DNA of 7,894 nucleotides from Acidobacteriaceae bacterium (GTDB lineage: Bacteria; Acidobacteriota; Terriglobia; Terriglobales; Acidobacteriaceae), in contig PLYW01000050.1 of NCBI GenBank assembly GCA_003151875.1, forward strand, positions 3,365-11,258, read 5' to 3'. The translations under genes and the position numbers were made by a program. Below the pieces are notes generated by a model that searched no databases, was not told where the DNA came from, and saw only the letters and a list, made by a program, of their open reading frames with translations. Shown piece by piece: positions 1 to 5,393 of the stretch; position 1 is the first letter of the stretch, and every line of letters starts with the position of its first letter.

Positions 1-533
1 CGCACCGCGCCTTTGCCGCCTTCGTGCGGGGTCACGTAGTGCGACTCGCGCAGCACCTCCGGGCGCGCGTTCTTCACCGCGATGGCCAGCCCGCACAGCC
101 GCATCACCGGCAGATCAATGATATCGTCGCCCATGTAACAGACCTGCTGTGGTGTCAGGCCTTCCTTCTCGAGAATTTCGTAAAACGCTGACGCCTTGTC
201 CAGCTGCCCTTGATAGACGTGCTCGATTTTCAGGTCGCGCGCCCGCAGCGCCACGGTTTCGGAAATGCGCTTGGTGATAATGCCGGTCTTCAACCCGCCC
301 AGACGGGCCAGCGAAAATCCGGTGCCATCGTGCGCGTTGAACCCCTTGGCTTCGAATACGTCCCGGCTGGCGATTCCGAAGCCACCCTTGTCGGCCATCT
401 TTTCGCGATGCTCGTGGGTCTCCTGACCTGCTCCCGCACCCGCCGCAGGAAGGAGAAAAATCGTGCCGTCGGTCATCACGCCGTCCACGTCGAACAGCAT
501 CATCTTGATCTTTTTTGCGCGCTCGTCGGACAT
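1..533 (-). CDS. kdsC: KdsC-like 3-deoxy-D-manno-octulosonate-8-phosphate phosphatase (3' end cut by window)
   Basis: This is a HAD-superfamily phosphatase that would hydrolyse Kdo-8-phosphate to Kdo in the cytoplasm, a step in making lipid A-core lipopolysaccharide. The 177 visible residues show the HAD nucleophile loop FDVDGVMTDG (D15, D17), then AHDGTG, ITKRISETV near the motif II position, YQGQLDK, and the late acidic motif YMGDDIIDLPVM. AVKNARPEV and GGKGAV follow just before the window edge; family members usually end soon after this point. About 20-25 extra residues, rich in Gly, Ala and Glu, lie between the nucleophile loop and AHDG compared with the compact E. coli enzyme, and ITKR replaces the usual ITGR. 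The ATG at 533 begins MSDERAKKIK; an upstream ATG at 541 is out of frame. No strong Shine-Dalgarno is visible. The gene runs away from the transposon and is intact at its 5' end. Confidence 0.92.
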   Translation of the reverse strand, partial: MSDERAKKIKMMLFDVDGVMTDGTIFLLPAAGAGAGQETHEHREKMADKGGFGIASRDVFEAKGFNAHDGTGFSLARLGGLKTGIITKRISETVALRARDLKIEHVYQGQLDKASAFYEILEKEGLTPQQVCYMGDDIIDLPVMRLCGLAIAVKNARPEVLRESHYVTPHEGGKGAV

Positions 534-620
534 AGCGCCATCTTAGCAGGGGGAAATCGGAAAAACCTTTCACCACGGAGGCACGGAGGACACAGAGAAA
601 TTCTTATTCATCACCAAGAT
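534..620. repeat. Left intergenic flank with ACCACGGAGG-type interspersed repeat
   Basis: The stretch between kdsC and the transposon carries one copy of an interspersed repeat at 569-600 (core CACCACGGAGGCACGGAGG, then ACACAGAGAAA). The same unit recurs in inverted orientation, twice, beyond the right end of the transposon (5736-5767 and 5773-5804). Such purine-rich repeats are common between genes in Acidobacteriota and some other phyla. The copy on this side was separated from its partners by the insertion. Confidence 0.75.
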
Positions 621-628
621 GTCTTACG
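621..628. repeat. Left target-site duplication, GTCTTACG
   Basis: The 8 bases immediately outside the left terminal inverted repeat are identical, in direct orientation, to the 8 bases immediately outside the right one (5687-5694). A perfect direct duplication abutting both repeats is the usual mark of a DDE-transposase insertion. Eight bp fits the 8-9 bp typical of IS1-type elements. Confidence 0.93.
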
Positions 629-649
629 GGTAGTGGCTCAATTTGAATC
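629..649 (+). repeat. Left terminal inverted repeat (21 bp)
   Basis: It begins GGTAGTGGCTCAATTTG and is the exact reverse complement of 5666-5686. The TGA stop codon of the leftmost gene (638-640) lies inside it, so the last residues of that protein are encoded by the transposon end. Confidence 0.95.
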
Positions 650-1183
650 TGGCACTGGGTCAGGGCATTCGTGCGTGGACTCAGCTACCTCGATGTCGGC
701 GAGGGTGTAAGAGACGGCTACGCTGTCAAAGCAGACATAACAGATTGAGCGAATCTTTCCATCTGTATCAGTAGAACGCTTAAACTTATCTTCCTCGCTG
801 TCGATTTCTACGGTAGATGAAAGAAACTGCTTCAGCGCATCGGCTACCCATTTCGCCGGATTGCCTTTCGGCGTCTCACCCCTAGGGTGTAGCAGAAATG
901 CAGTAGCCGGAATCGGCTCAGGCGCTTGCGGGTCGGAAACATGGGCGTACAGTCGCCAAGATTTTCTGGTCGAACTGTGCGCCCCTTCTGGAGCAAAATC
1001 CCACTTCCAAATGACTTGCGTGGAATGGGGAGCCATCGGATGGTTAAACCAGTTCGATAGCTTGTGGTCTCTTAGAAGTTTCTTAACAAGCTCATCCAAA
1101 CCCAACTGGAGAGCACTGCCCGGTTCGCCGCCGATGGATTTAAGGAACTTGGGGTGTTTTACGTCAAGCCTGCATCGGGCCAA
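638..1183 (-). CDS. Unrecognised 181-residue accessory protein ending inside the left terminal repeat
   Basis: I do not recognise this protein. It is soluble-looking, with no signal peptide or membrane segment. A charged helical N-terminal part (residues 20-42, LGLDELVKKLLRDHKL) is followed by a mixed region with aromatic strands (VIWKWDF at 57-63, RLYAHV at 77-82), a helix near 110-121 (AKWVADALKQF), and an acidic C-terminus ending CPDPVPDSN. The start is uncertain. A TTG at 1183 preceded by AAGAG fits best; the frame is closed by a TAG at 1199-1201, and the ATG at 1175 is out of frame. It lies 37 bp downstream of the 170-residue gene on the same strand and is probably co-transcribed with it. 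Even amino-acid composition and the absence of stops over 546 bp support a real gene. Function cannot be inferred. Confidence 0.6.
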   Translation of the reverse strand: MARCRLDVKHPKFLKSIGGEPGSALQLGLDELVKKLLRDHKLSNWFNHPMAPHSTQVIWKWDFAPEGAHSSTRKSWRLYAHVSDPQAPEPIPATAFLLHPRGETPKGNPAKWVADALKQFLSSTVEIDSEEDKFKRSTDTDGKIRSICYVCFDSVAVSYTLADIEVAESTHECPDPVPDSN

Positions 1184-1220
1184 AGGGTCTCTTTTCGGCT
1201 ACCGAAATCACCTCTTTACC

Positions 1221-1733
1221 TTAGTGGGCGGCGAACTGTCTTTGTGGCGCGGCTACCTGCGATTCGCCTTGAACCTCGAACTGCTCCGCCGCTATCGCCA
1301 TTAGCATGGAACATTCAGGATCAGCCGCCGCATGGAGAGACTCAGCGATAGAGTCCAAATGATCGACTTGCTGAGCCAGCTTACGCAAGGACGAACTCCA
1401 GCAAAAACGGATTTCAACGCCAAGTTCATACATGCTATCCAGCATGGTACGCTCGTCGCGCACCAGTTTATCTAGTGATGCGGCGAGAGGCGTCAAATCT
1501 CCTGGATCGCAATGCGTGAAATCTCGCTCGATCAAACTGCTAAGGAGGTTCCCTTGCTTGATCGAAAGACCCCTCAGTTGGTGTTTCAATGAAAGTGTCT
1601 TGCCGACAATACGGCAGATAAGCTGAAATTCCTCAGATCGCTCCCTTGAATATCTGATGACACACTCCGTCGCGACCTGAGCGATTCCCACAGATTGCTC
1701 TAACTCACGAATTGGAAGTGCTAGTGCCGCCAT
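1221..1733 (-). CDS. Unrecognised helical 170-residue accessory protein
   Basis: I do not recognise this protein. The sequence is predicted by eye to be almost wholly alpha-helical, with heptad-like stretches (for example SLRKLAQQVDHLDSIAESL in the last third) and no membrane segment. The ATG at 1733 is preferred: AGAAGG at 1742-1747 sits 8 bases before it, whereas a GTG at 1742 overlaps that Shine-Dalgarno. The protein then begins MAALALPIRELEQSVG. The frame is closed upstream by a TGA at 1764-1766. It is followed after 37 bp by the 181-residue gene; the two probably form a cargo unit separate from the transposase operon, since about 295 bp separate it from the HNH gene. Function is unknown. 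Confidence 0.65.
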   Translation of the reverse strand: MAALALPIRELEQSVGIAQVATECVIRYSRERSEEFQLICRIVGKTLSLKHQLRGLSIKQGNLLSSLIERDFTHCDPGDLTPLAASLDKLVRDERTMLDSMYELGVEIRFCWSSSLRKLAQQVDHLDSIAESLHAAADPECSMLMAIAAEQFEVQGESQVAAPQRQFAAH

Positions 1734-2028
1734 ATCATTCACCTTCTGACGAAAACCGGATGGTCACTTGGCTCTCAAGGCCAAGCGGACACACTCATAT
1801 GCCTCTTTGTGTGCAATTCTTGTTCCACTCTTACTTGTTGAAACAAAGGGGGTTAAAGTCTTATCCAAGCACGCAGGGCGCAATCCTTTGCGTTTTTGTG
1901 CACGGTTTGGCACTGGTTTTACTCACAATAACACGGAATCTCCCCATTTAGTTGCACTATTTTCGTGCAATCGGTTGCAAATTGTGCTTATCTTGTCACC
2001 CCCTCCAGTGTCAGGCTCCGGGAGTGTC
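1734..2028. other. Gene-free stretch between the HNH gene and the two-gene accessory unit
   Basis: I see no convincing gene here; the plus-strand open frames look like chance. It probably holds the leader and promoter of the 170-residue gene, but no good -35/-10 pair stands out. Small dyads are visible: TTGCAC-N7-GTGCAA at 1952-1970, TGCAATCGGTTGCA at 1966-1979, and CTTGGC-N7-GCCAAG at 1767-1785. Confidence 0.5.
1952..1979. promoter_or_regulatory. Overlapping TTGCAC / TGCAA dyads, possible operator
   Basis: A 6-bp inverted repeat (TTGCAC, 7-base gap, GTGCAA) overlaps a second imperfect dyad, TGCAATCGGTTGCA (1966-1979). The second dyad matches 12 of 14 positions of the palindrome at 4314-4327 upstream of the transposase. 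A shared regulator is possible but rests on short sequences only. Confidence 0.25.
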
Positions 2029-2610
2029 CTAAACTTGCGTTGATGGCCCAAATTTCTTTGAGAGCCAATCCAGCAACGCTTGCTGGTCGTCAATCGTAGC
2101 CCGGCGAACCTGCGATAACAAGTGGATGCGATCTGGCCTTGGCGGAGCCGTATTTTGCAACCCCTCATTGCAGGGATCGCAAATGGCCCGAAGGTTCTGC
2201 GGTGAATCGTCTCCGCCCTTGGATTTGTCTTTGATGTGTCCCATCGTCAAACGGACAGTACGCGGGCCACCAAGTGGGTCAGGGTCGCCGGCCGCAGCGC
2301 CGCACATCTGGCATGTATGGCCATTTCGTTCGAGAACTTGGGCGCGAGTCTCTTTTGAGATTCCACGCCGGAAAGCCGGAACCCGCACCGTAGTCTCAAG
2401 GATGTACTGTCCAGGCTTCAAATCCCTCCGGTCCTTATGGGAGAGAATCTGATAGCCTTCTTCGTTGCGAAGCTCTCGCACCCGCCTGGCCCATTCGGAT
2501 GCACCGCCGCTCGCCTTCTGAATCTCGCGAGATTCCAGAACAGTACCGACATTGGCTAAGAAATAGGCGAGGATGAGTTCTTTAGAACCCGAGTGTTTTT
2601 TGGACGGCAT
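2029..2610 (-). CDS. HNH endonuclease with N-terminal winged-helix-like domain, probable restriction partner
   Basis: This 193-residue protein ends in a Zn-stabilised HNH nuclease domain: CQMC (C100, C103), GHIKDKSKGG with the catalytic-type H125, then N139 in SPQNLRAIC and the CDPCN pair (C144, C147, N148). This is the Cys4 HNH-N layout found in McrA-like and many type II restriction endonucleases, which cut DNA with a metal ion. Residues 8-75 (ELILAYFLANVG, EIQKASGG, EWARRVRELR, GQYILE) look like a winged helix that could supply DNA recognition. The ATG at 2610 lies inside the methyltransferase gene (29-bp overlap), indicating translational coupling and a matched pair. Production after the methyltransferase is the safe order for a restriction system. 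Alternatives are a solitary nicking or modification-dependent nuclease; specificity is not readable from sequence. Confidence 0.85.
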   Translation of the reverse strand: MPSKKHSGSKELILAYFLANVGTVLESREIQKASGGASEWARRVRELRNEEGYQILSHKDRRDLKPGQYILETTVRVPAFRRGISKETRAQVLERNGHTCQMCGAAAGDPDPLGGPRTVRLTMGHIKDKSKGGDDSPQNLRAICDPCNEGLQNTAPPRPDRIHLLSQVRRATIDDQQALLDWLSKKFGPSTQV

Positions 2611-3421
2611 TGCTCATCCGTTTCTTGCACATCTTGGAGTAGTCGGAGTTTAGTTCTATCAGGATTGATTTGCGGTCAAATTGCTTCGCCACAATACCAG
2701 TTGTGCCTGATCCCCCAAACGGGTCTAGCACCGTATCGTTCGCACGGCTACCAAGGAGAATGCAACGGCGAGCCAGCTCTCGCGGAAACGTAGCAGGATG
2801 GCCGTTGCCGTTCGCGTCAGGCCCAAGAATCCAGCAATTTCGCAGATTGGCGCCGGTTTCCTCTCTGACTGCGTTCGGATCGTAATAGTAGGTGGGCGAC
2901 TTTGAGAACAGAAAAATATCTTCCGTCGCGCTGGTTGGCCTGTTCTTGACGCTTTCCGGCATGGCGGTTTTCTTGAGCCACGTTATTTTCGATCTGAGTA
3001 TCCATCCATCGGTTTGCAACGCGAAAGCCACGCGCCAGGGCAGGCCAATCAAATCGCGATCCTTGAGCCCCCAGCAGTCAGGAACCTTGCAGTTACGTTT
3101 TTGGATCAACCTCTTTGTGTTTCCGACGATAGCATTTGGTCCGCAATTTCCAGTGCCACCGTTACGGGCGTATCCGTCACCGACGTTTAACCATAGCGTC
3201 CCATCCTTCCGCAGCACTCGCCGGACCTCGCGGAAAACCTCAACGAGATTCTGAACGTATTGATCTGGCGATGGCTCTGCGCCGATCTGTGCGGGATGGT
3301 CATAGTCCCTTAATCCCCAATAAGGGGGCGAAGTGACGCAGCACTGAATGGACTCCGAGGGGATCGACGGAAGAAGTTTTCGGCTGTCACCCGTCAGAAT
3401 GCGCGACGTGACCGGCTTCAT
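2582..3421 (-). CDS. Site-specific DNA methyltransferase, beta class (N4-cytosine or N6-adenine)
   Basis: This 279-residue, complete-looking enzyme would transfer a methyl group from S-adenosylmethionine to an exocyclic amino group in DNA. The catalytic motif TSPPYW (residues 30-35) comes first, and the AdoMet-binding motif DPFGGSGTTG (233-242) comes near the C-terminus, followed by IELN (255-258). That order defines the beta class, PF01555 type. HPATFPREL (208-216), usual before motif I in this family, is also present. SPPY is frequent in N4-cytosine enzymes but also occurs in N6-adenine ones, so the modified base is undecided. The region between (about 85-165) probably holds target recognition. 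Its ATG at 3421 overlaps the transposase stop (ATGA, 3418-3421) and its end overlaps the HNH gene. It lacks a clear Shine-Dalgarno, consistent with coupling. It likely protects the host from the HNH enzyme. Confidence 0.93.
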   Translation of the reverse strand: MKPVTSRILTGDSRKLLPSIPSESIQCCVTSPPYWGLRDYDHPAQIGAEPSPDQYVQNLVEVFREVRRVLRKDGTLWLNVGDGYARNGGTGNCGPNAIVGNTKRLIQKRNCKVPDCWGLKDRDLIGLPWRVAFALQTDGWILRSKITWLKKTAMPESVKNRPTSATEDIFLFSKSPTYYYDPNAVREETGANLRNCWILGPDANGNGHPATFPRELARRCILLGSRANDTVLDPFGGSGTTGIVAKQFDRKSILIELNSDYSKMCKKRMSNAVQKTLGF

Positions 3422-4245
3422 TTCAGGCCCACATTATCAAGCATTTCTTCGATTGTCCAGACGTGATCTACAAGGCCCGCTTCCATCGCTGGCGTCACGC
3501 GCAGCGTTTGGTGAATCCGACAAAAATTGTAATACGCAAACCAAAGCACCACGGAAGCAGCGTGGTTCTCTACTTTCTTAGAAAAGGCGTTTGTCAGGCG
3601 CGTGAAACGGCGGATGTTCATTCTCATGCTGAGATTCTGACGCTCGACAAATGATGTGCTGACGTGTTTCGGGTCGGGGTTACCCATCACGGTTTTCATG
3701 TCGCAGCCAATGCAGGTTGCTGGACTGTAGCGCGATGCGTCAGGAGTCGGAGCGCCGAAAATCTTATGCAGTTGGGCATAATCAACTTCTGTTCCGAACG
3801 CATCCTCGATGGCCTGTAGGTACGGCCGATGCGCGTCTGTAGTGATTTGCGGACGGCCAGCGATGCGGTTTGCGCAATCGCACATGAAGTTATATGCCGA
3901 ATATTTTCCCCTGTCGCCCACGTAGTAACTGACACACAGCTTTGTGTCCGCATCAATCGCCGTCCATGTCCAAACGTCGCCCCATCCGGCTTTTTCCTGC
4001 TCCGGCGTGACGTTCTTTTTCTTCGCACCCACAAACGCCCATATTTCATCGCACTGCAAGCGTCTAACGCGCACATTGCGAACACAGCGGTCATGGTAAT
4101 CGGCACAAGCCTCAGCCAAATCAAGCAGCAAACTAGTGATGGTATTCCGTGCTACGCCCGTCATTCTGGACGTGGAGCGGATGCTATTTCCTTCCACCAG
4201 AGCCGCCACAACTTTCGTTTGCTGTTCGCTATTCAGTCTATTCAT
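3418..4245 (-). CDS. IS1-like DDE transposase
   Basis: This 275-residue transposase presumably cuts and joins the 21-bp ends of this element. An N-terminal helix-turn-helix region (about 8-45, SIRSTSRMTGVARNTITSLL) should bind DNA. The DDE triad is visible in IS1-type contexts: D66 in CDEIWAFVGAKKKN, D137 in TTDAHRPY and E201 in SFVERQNLSMR, then RLTNAFSKKVENH, which parallels E. coli IS1 InsB. A CIGC pair (178-181) is an extra. The protein is a single frame; E. coli IS1 needs a frameshift. I chose ATG 4245 because relatives, as I recall them, begin MNRL, and because the upstream TTG at 4275 lies upstream of the -10 box (4255-4260) and could not be translated from that promoter. The stop overlaps the methyltransferase start. 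All catalytic residues are present, so the enzyme is probably active. Confidence 0.93.
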   Translation of the reverse strand: MNRLNSEQQTKVVAALVEGNSIRSTSRMTGVARNTITSLLLDLAEACADYHDRCVRNVRVRRLQCDEIWAFVGAKKKNVTPEQEKAGWGDVWTWTAIDADTKLCVSYYVGDRGKYSAYNFMCDCANRIAGRPQITTDAHRPYLQAIEDAFGTEVDYAQLHKIFGAPTPDASRYSPATCIGCDMKTVMGNPDPKHVSTSFVERQNLSMRMNIRRFTRLTNAFSKKVENHAASVVLWFAYYNFCRIHQTLRVTPAMEAGLVDHVWTIEEMLDNVGLK

Positions 4246-4254
4246 GATAATTGA

Positions 4255-4283
4255 ACTATATGCTTGACCGTCCAAGTTGTCAA
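4255..4283 (-). promoter_or_regulatory. Near-consensus sigma70 promoter of the transposase operon
   Basis: On the minus strand, TTGACA (4283-4278) is followed by a 17-base spacer and TATAGT (4260-4255). Transcription should start near 4248, about 3 bases before the ATG at 4245, giving an almost leaderless message; this agrees with the lack of a Shine-Dalgarno. An inverted repeat, CTTGAC-N10-GTCAAG (4263-4268 and 4279-4284), covers the -35 box and spacer and could be a repressor or transposase binding site. Confidence 0.75.
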
Positions 4284-4313
4284 GTCAAACGTGAAAGATC
4301 GCGGGATAATCTC

Positions 4314-4327
4314 TGCAATTGATTGCA
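4314..4327. promoter_or_regulatory. 14-bp palindrome TGCAAT-TG-ATTGCA upstream of the transposase promoter
   Basis: A perfect 6-bp dyad around a TG centre lies between the minus-strand transposase promoter and the possible plus-strand RNA. It resembles the dyad at 1966-1979 (12 of 14 bases). It is a candidate operator; no binding protein can be named. Confidence 0.3.
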
Positions 4328-4378
4328 AACGTCTGCACAAGCGAAGAGACAACGAAGGTTTGACAAACGGGTTATACT

Positions 4379-4613
4379 AGAGGGGCAGACAGCTTTGAGC
4401 CGTAAAGGCTCCCCACGCACGAATGCGAAAGGAGCCCTTACAGCGGTTATGGAGCCTGCTCCTGACAGAGCGAGCCCCGCGATTGAGAGAACCATCACTA
4501 CCATGATGGCCTCCTTGCACCGACCTAAGATTTAGCCATCGCGAGACGGCTAAGATCGGCAAAGCTTGTCAGAAAGCGATAAGCGGGCTGCCCTTGGTGG
4601 CCCGTTTTCGTTT
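4379..4613 (+). ncRNA. Candidate structured small RNA, divergent from the transposase
   Basis: This stretch holds no convincing protein gene but is dense in plus-strand hairpins. GGCTCC (4407-4412) pairs with GGAGCC (4431-4436) around an inner CGCA/TGCG stem. GGAGC-CT-GCTCC is at 4451-4462. CCATCA (4492-4497) pairs with TGATGG (4504-4509) around the loop CTACCA. TTAGCC (4532-4537) pairs with GGCTAA (4548-4553). It ends in a terminator-like hairpin at 4584-4604 followed by TTTTCGTTT. A -10-like TATACT is at 4373-4378, but no -35 at normal spacing is visible; the TTGACA at 4360-4365 is only 7 bases away from it. The 5' end is therefore a guess. It matches no RNA family I know. It could also be an untranslated relic. 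Confidence 0.35.
4584..4613 (+). terminator. Rho-independent terminator-like hairpin
   Basis: CGGGC (4584-4588) and GCCCG (4600-4604) form the base of a stem that continues, through two G-T pairs, to a 3-base CTT loop. TTTTCGTTT follows on the plus strand. On the minus strand there is no T run after the hairpin, so it does not look like the terminator of the 150-residue gene. It would end the candidate RNA. Confidence 0.5.
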
Positions 4614-4623
4614 GCCCCTATTC

Positions 4624-5076
4624 TTACCCAGTTGCTGATTTTCCATGCCTTTTCCCTCCTTCTACTGCTACTAACGGTTGCTGCTGGCCCAGGATTCGCT
4701 CGGCTGGTAGCTGCACCTCAAAATGGGCCTGTTCTGCTACCCACTGAATTGGGTAGCTCTTCGTTTCGCTTATGTCATATCCGATATGCTTCAAGAACAG
4801 CACTCCCGAAAACGCCGCGCTCGTAATCGTCTTTTTGTCCTTCGGGTCTCTCGCATATCGAACGTTGAACGATCTCGGGTCCCTTTTCGCAATCGGCCTG
4901 ATCGCGAACCTATACGCATCAGCGTCCCAAAGCAGAAGTACGGTTTGCACCGCATCCTTGTCGAACATCTCAGCAGCGGCACGGTTGAGCGTACACCGAC
5001 CTAGCTTCGCGGAGATTGAAAGCATCGGAGTTGTAGATTTACTCTGACGCTCCTTCGCATAAATTTCAAAAGCCAC
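4624..5076 (-). CDS. Unrecognised 150-residue protein with its own strong promoter
   Basis: I do not recognise a named family. The first 120 residues look like a compact alpha/beta domain: LGRCTLNRAAAEMF (25-38), a hydrophobic strand VLLLWDADAYRFAIRPI (46-62), and further strands around FEVQLPAERI (119-128). A Gly-, Gln- and Lys-rich tail follows. The GRCTLNRAAAEMF-to-strand pattern loosely recalls small AbrB-type DNA-binding folds, but this is only a resemblance. The GTG start at 5076 is decided by an excellent Shine-Dalgarno, AAAGGAGG (5085-5092), 8 bases upstream. A strong promoter and a 16-bp palindrome at the predicted transcription start precede it, so the gene is probably expressed and repressed on its own; autoregulation is possible. 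It has no membrane segments. Confidence 0.75.
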   Translation of the reverse strand: MAFEIYAKERQSKSTTPMLSISAKLGRCTLNRAAAEMFDKDAVQTVLLLWDADAYRFAIRPIAKRDPRSFNVRYARDPKDKKTITSAAFSGVLFLKHIGYDISETKSYPIQWVAEQAHFEVQLPAERILGQQQPLVAVEGGKRHGKSATG

Positions 5077-5098
5077 TATGGTATCCTCCTTTCTGGTT

Positions 5099-5114
5099 GG
5101 TACTCCTGAGTACC
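5099..5114. promoter_or_regulatory. 16-bp palindrome at the transcription start of the 150-residue gene
   Basis: GGTACTC-CT-GAGTACC is a perfect 7-bp dyad. It lies between the -10 box (5122-5127) and the Shine-Dalgarno (5085-5092), at about +1 to +16. This is a typical repressor-operator position; in RNA it could instead form a small leader hairpin. Confidence 0.5.
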
Positions 5115-5121
5115 TGAGATA

Positions 5122-5149
5122 AGTGTAGCACCAGCGTGTCGCTCGTCAA
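5122..5149 (-). promoter_or_regulatory. Sigma70 promoter with extended -10 for the 150-residue gene
   Basis: On the minus strand, TTGACG (5149-5144) is followed by a 16-base spacer and TACACT (5127-5122). A TG one base before the -10 box makes it an extended -10. The predicted start is near 5115, leaving a 38-39-base leader with a strong Shine-Dalgarno. Confidence 0.7.
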
Positions 5150-5393
5150 GTGGTTCGCTGTGCAATTTCCAGCAAAATCCACATCTCTCATCGTATCAAC
5201 TATCATCAACTTGCCTTACGCTTTCATGTACGGCGGAATATATATTTTAAAATCTCTCAGCCATCTCTTTTAGAATCAGATAAATGGCGTCAAATGGAAA
5301 GAGCGCCGAGCATGTCTCAATTGAGACAAATGCATTACGGCGCTCTTTTCCACAGAAAAATTATGGCTGTGGATTTCTCTTGGTGCTTAGAAG
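5150..5393. other. Regulatory-looking gene-free stretch between the 150-residue and KGG genes
   Basis: No gene is convincing here. Visible items are two direct repeats of ATCAACT exactly 10 bp apart (5195-5201, 5205-5211), an A/T tract at 5232-5252, a large nested palindrome (5296-5351), and a hairpin TCCACAG-N11-CTGTGGA (5349-5373). The stretch lies upstream of the 150-residue gene promoter and downstream of the KGG gene. Confidence 0.5.
5296..5351. repeat. Nested palindrome with a perfect 16-bp core
   Basis: Outer arms AAAGAGCGCCG (5298-5308) and CGGCGCTCTTT (5338-5348) enclose a perfect 16-bp palindrome, TGTCTCAATTGAGACA (5313-5328). The outer pairing extends to GGA/TCC with a one-base slip. 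It could act as a bidirectional terminator after the KGG gene, since short T runs follow both arms. It could equally be a protein-binding or cruciform site: its half-site CTCAATT also occurs in the terminal repeat (637-643). Confidence 0.7.

Noticed and set aside
115..576. Minus-strand open frame overlapping kdsC
   Set aside because: The Arg-rich translation has no family features, while the neighbouring frame reads as KdsC with all motifs.
569..600. ACCACGGAGG repeats as the transposon ends or a CRISPR remnant
   Set aside because: They lie outside the 8-bp duplication, differ in sequence and spacing, and have no spacer pattern; they belong to the host intergenic region.
1768..2043. Plus-strand open frame between the HNH gene and the accessory pair
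   Set aside because: It has a TTG start, no Shine-Dalgarno, unlikely composition, and runs against every other gene in the element.
3418..4245. Transposase as an IS1595/ISXO2-type enzyme
   Set aside because: The 8-bp duplication would also fit, but the contexts of the catalytic residues (DEIWAFVGAK, VERQNLSMR, NAFSKKVENH) match IS1 InsB better. A profile search would settle it.
4360..4378. TTGACA followed by TATACT as a plus-strand promoter
   Set aside because: The two boxes are only 7 bases apart, too close to act together; only the -10-like box is kept as weak support for the RNA.
5175..5376. Possible replication origin: DnaA-box-like AAATCCACA / TTTTCCACA near an A/T tract
   Set aside because: The boxes differ from TTATNCACA at one or two positions, are few, and no replication initiator gene is present; the element moves by transposase.
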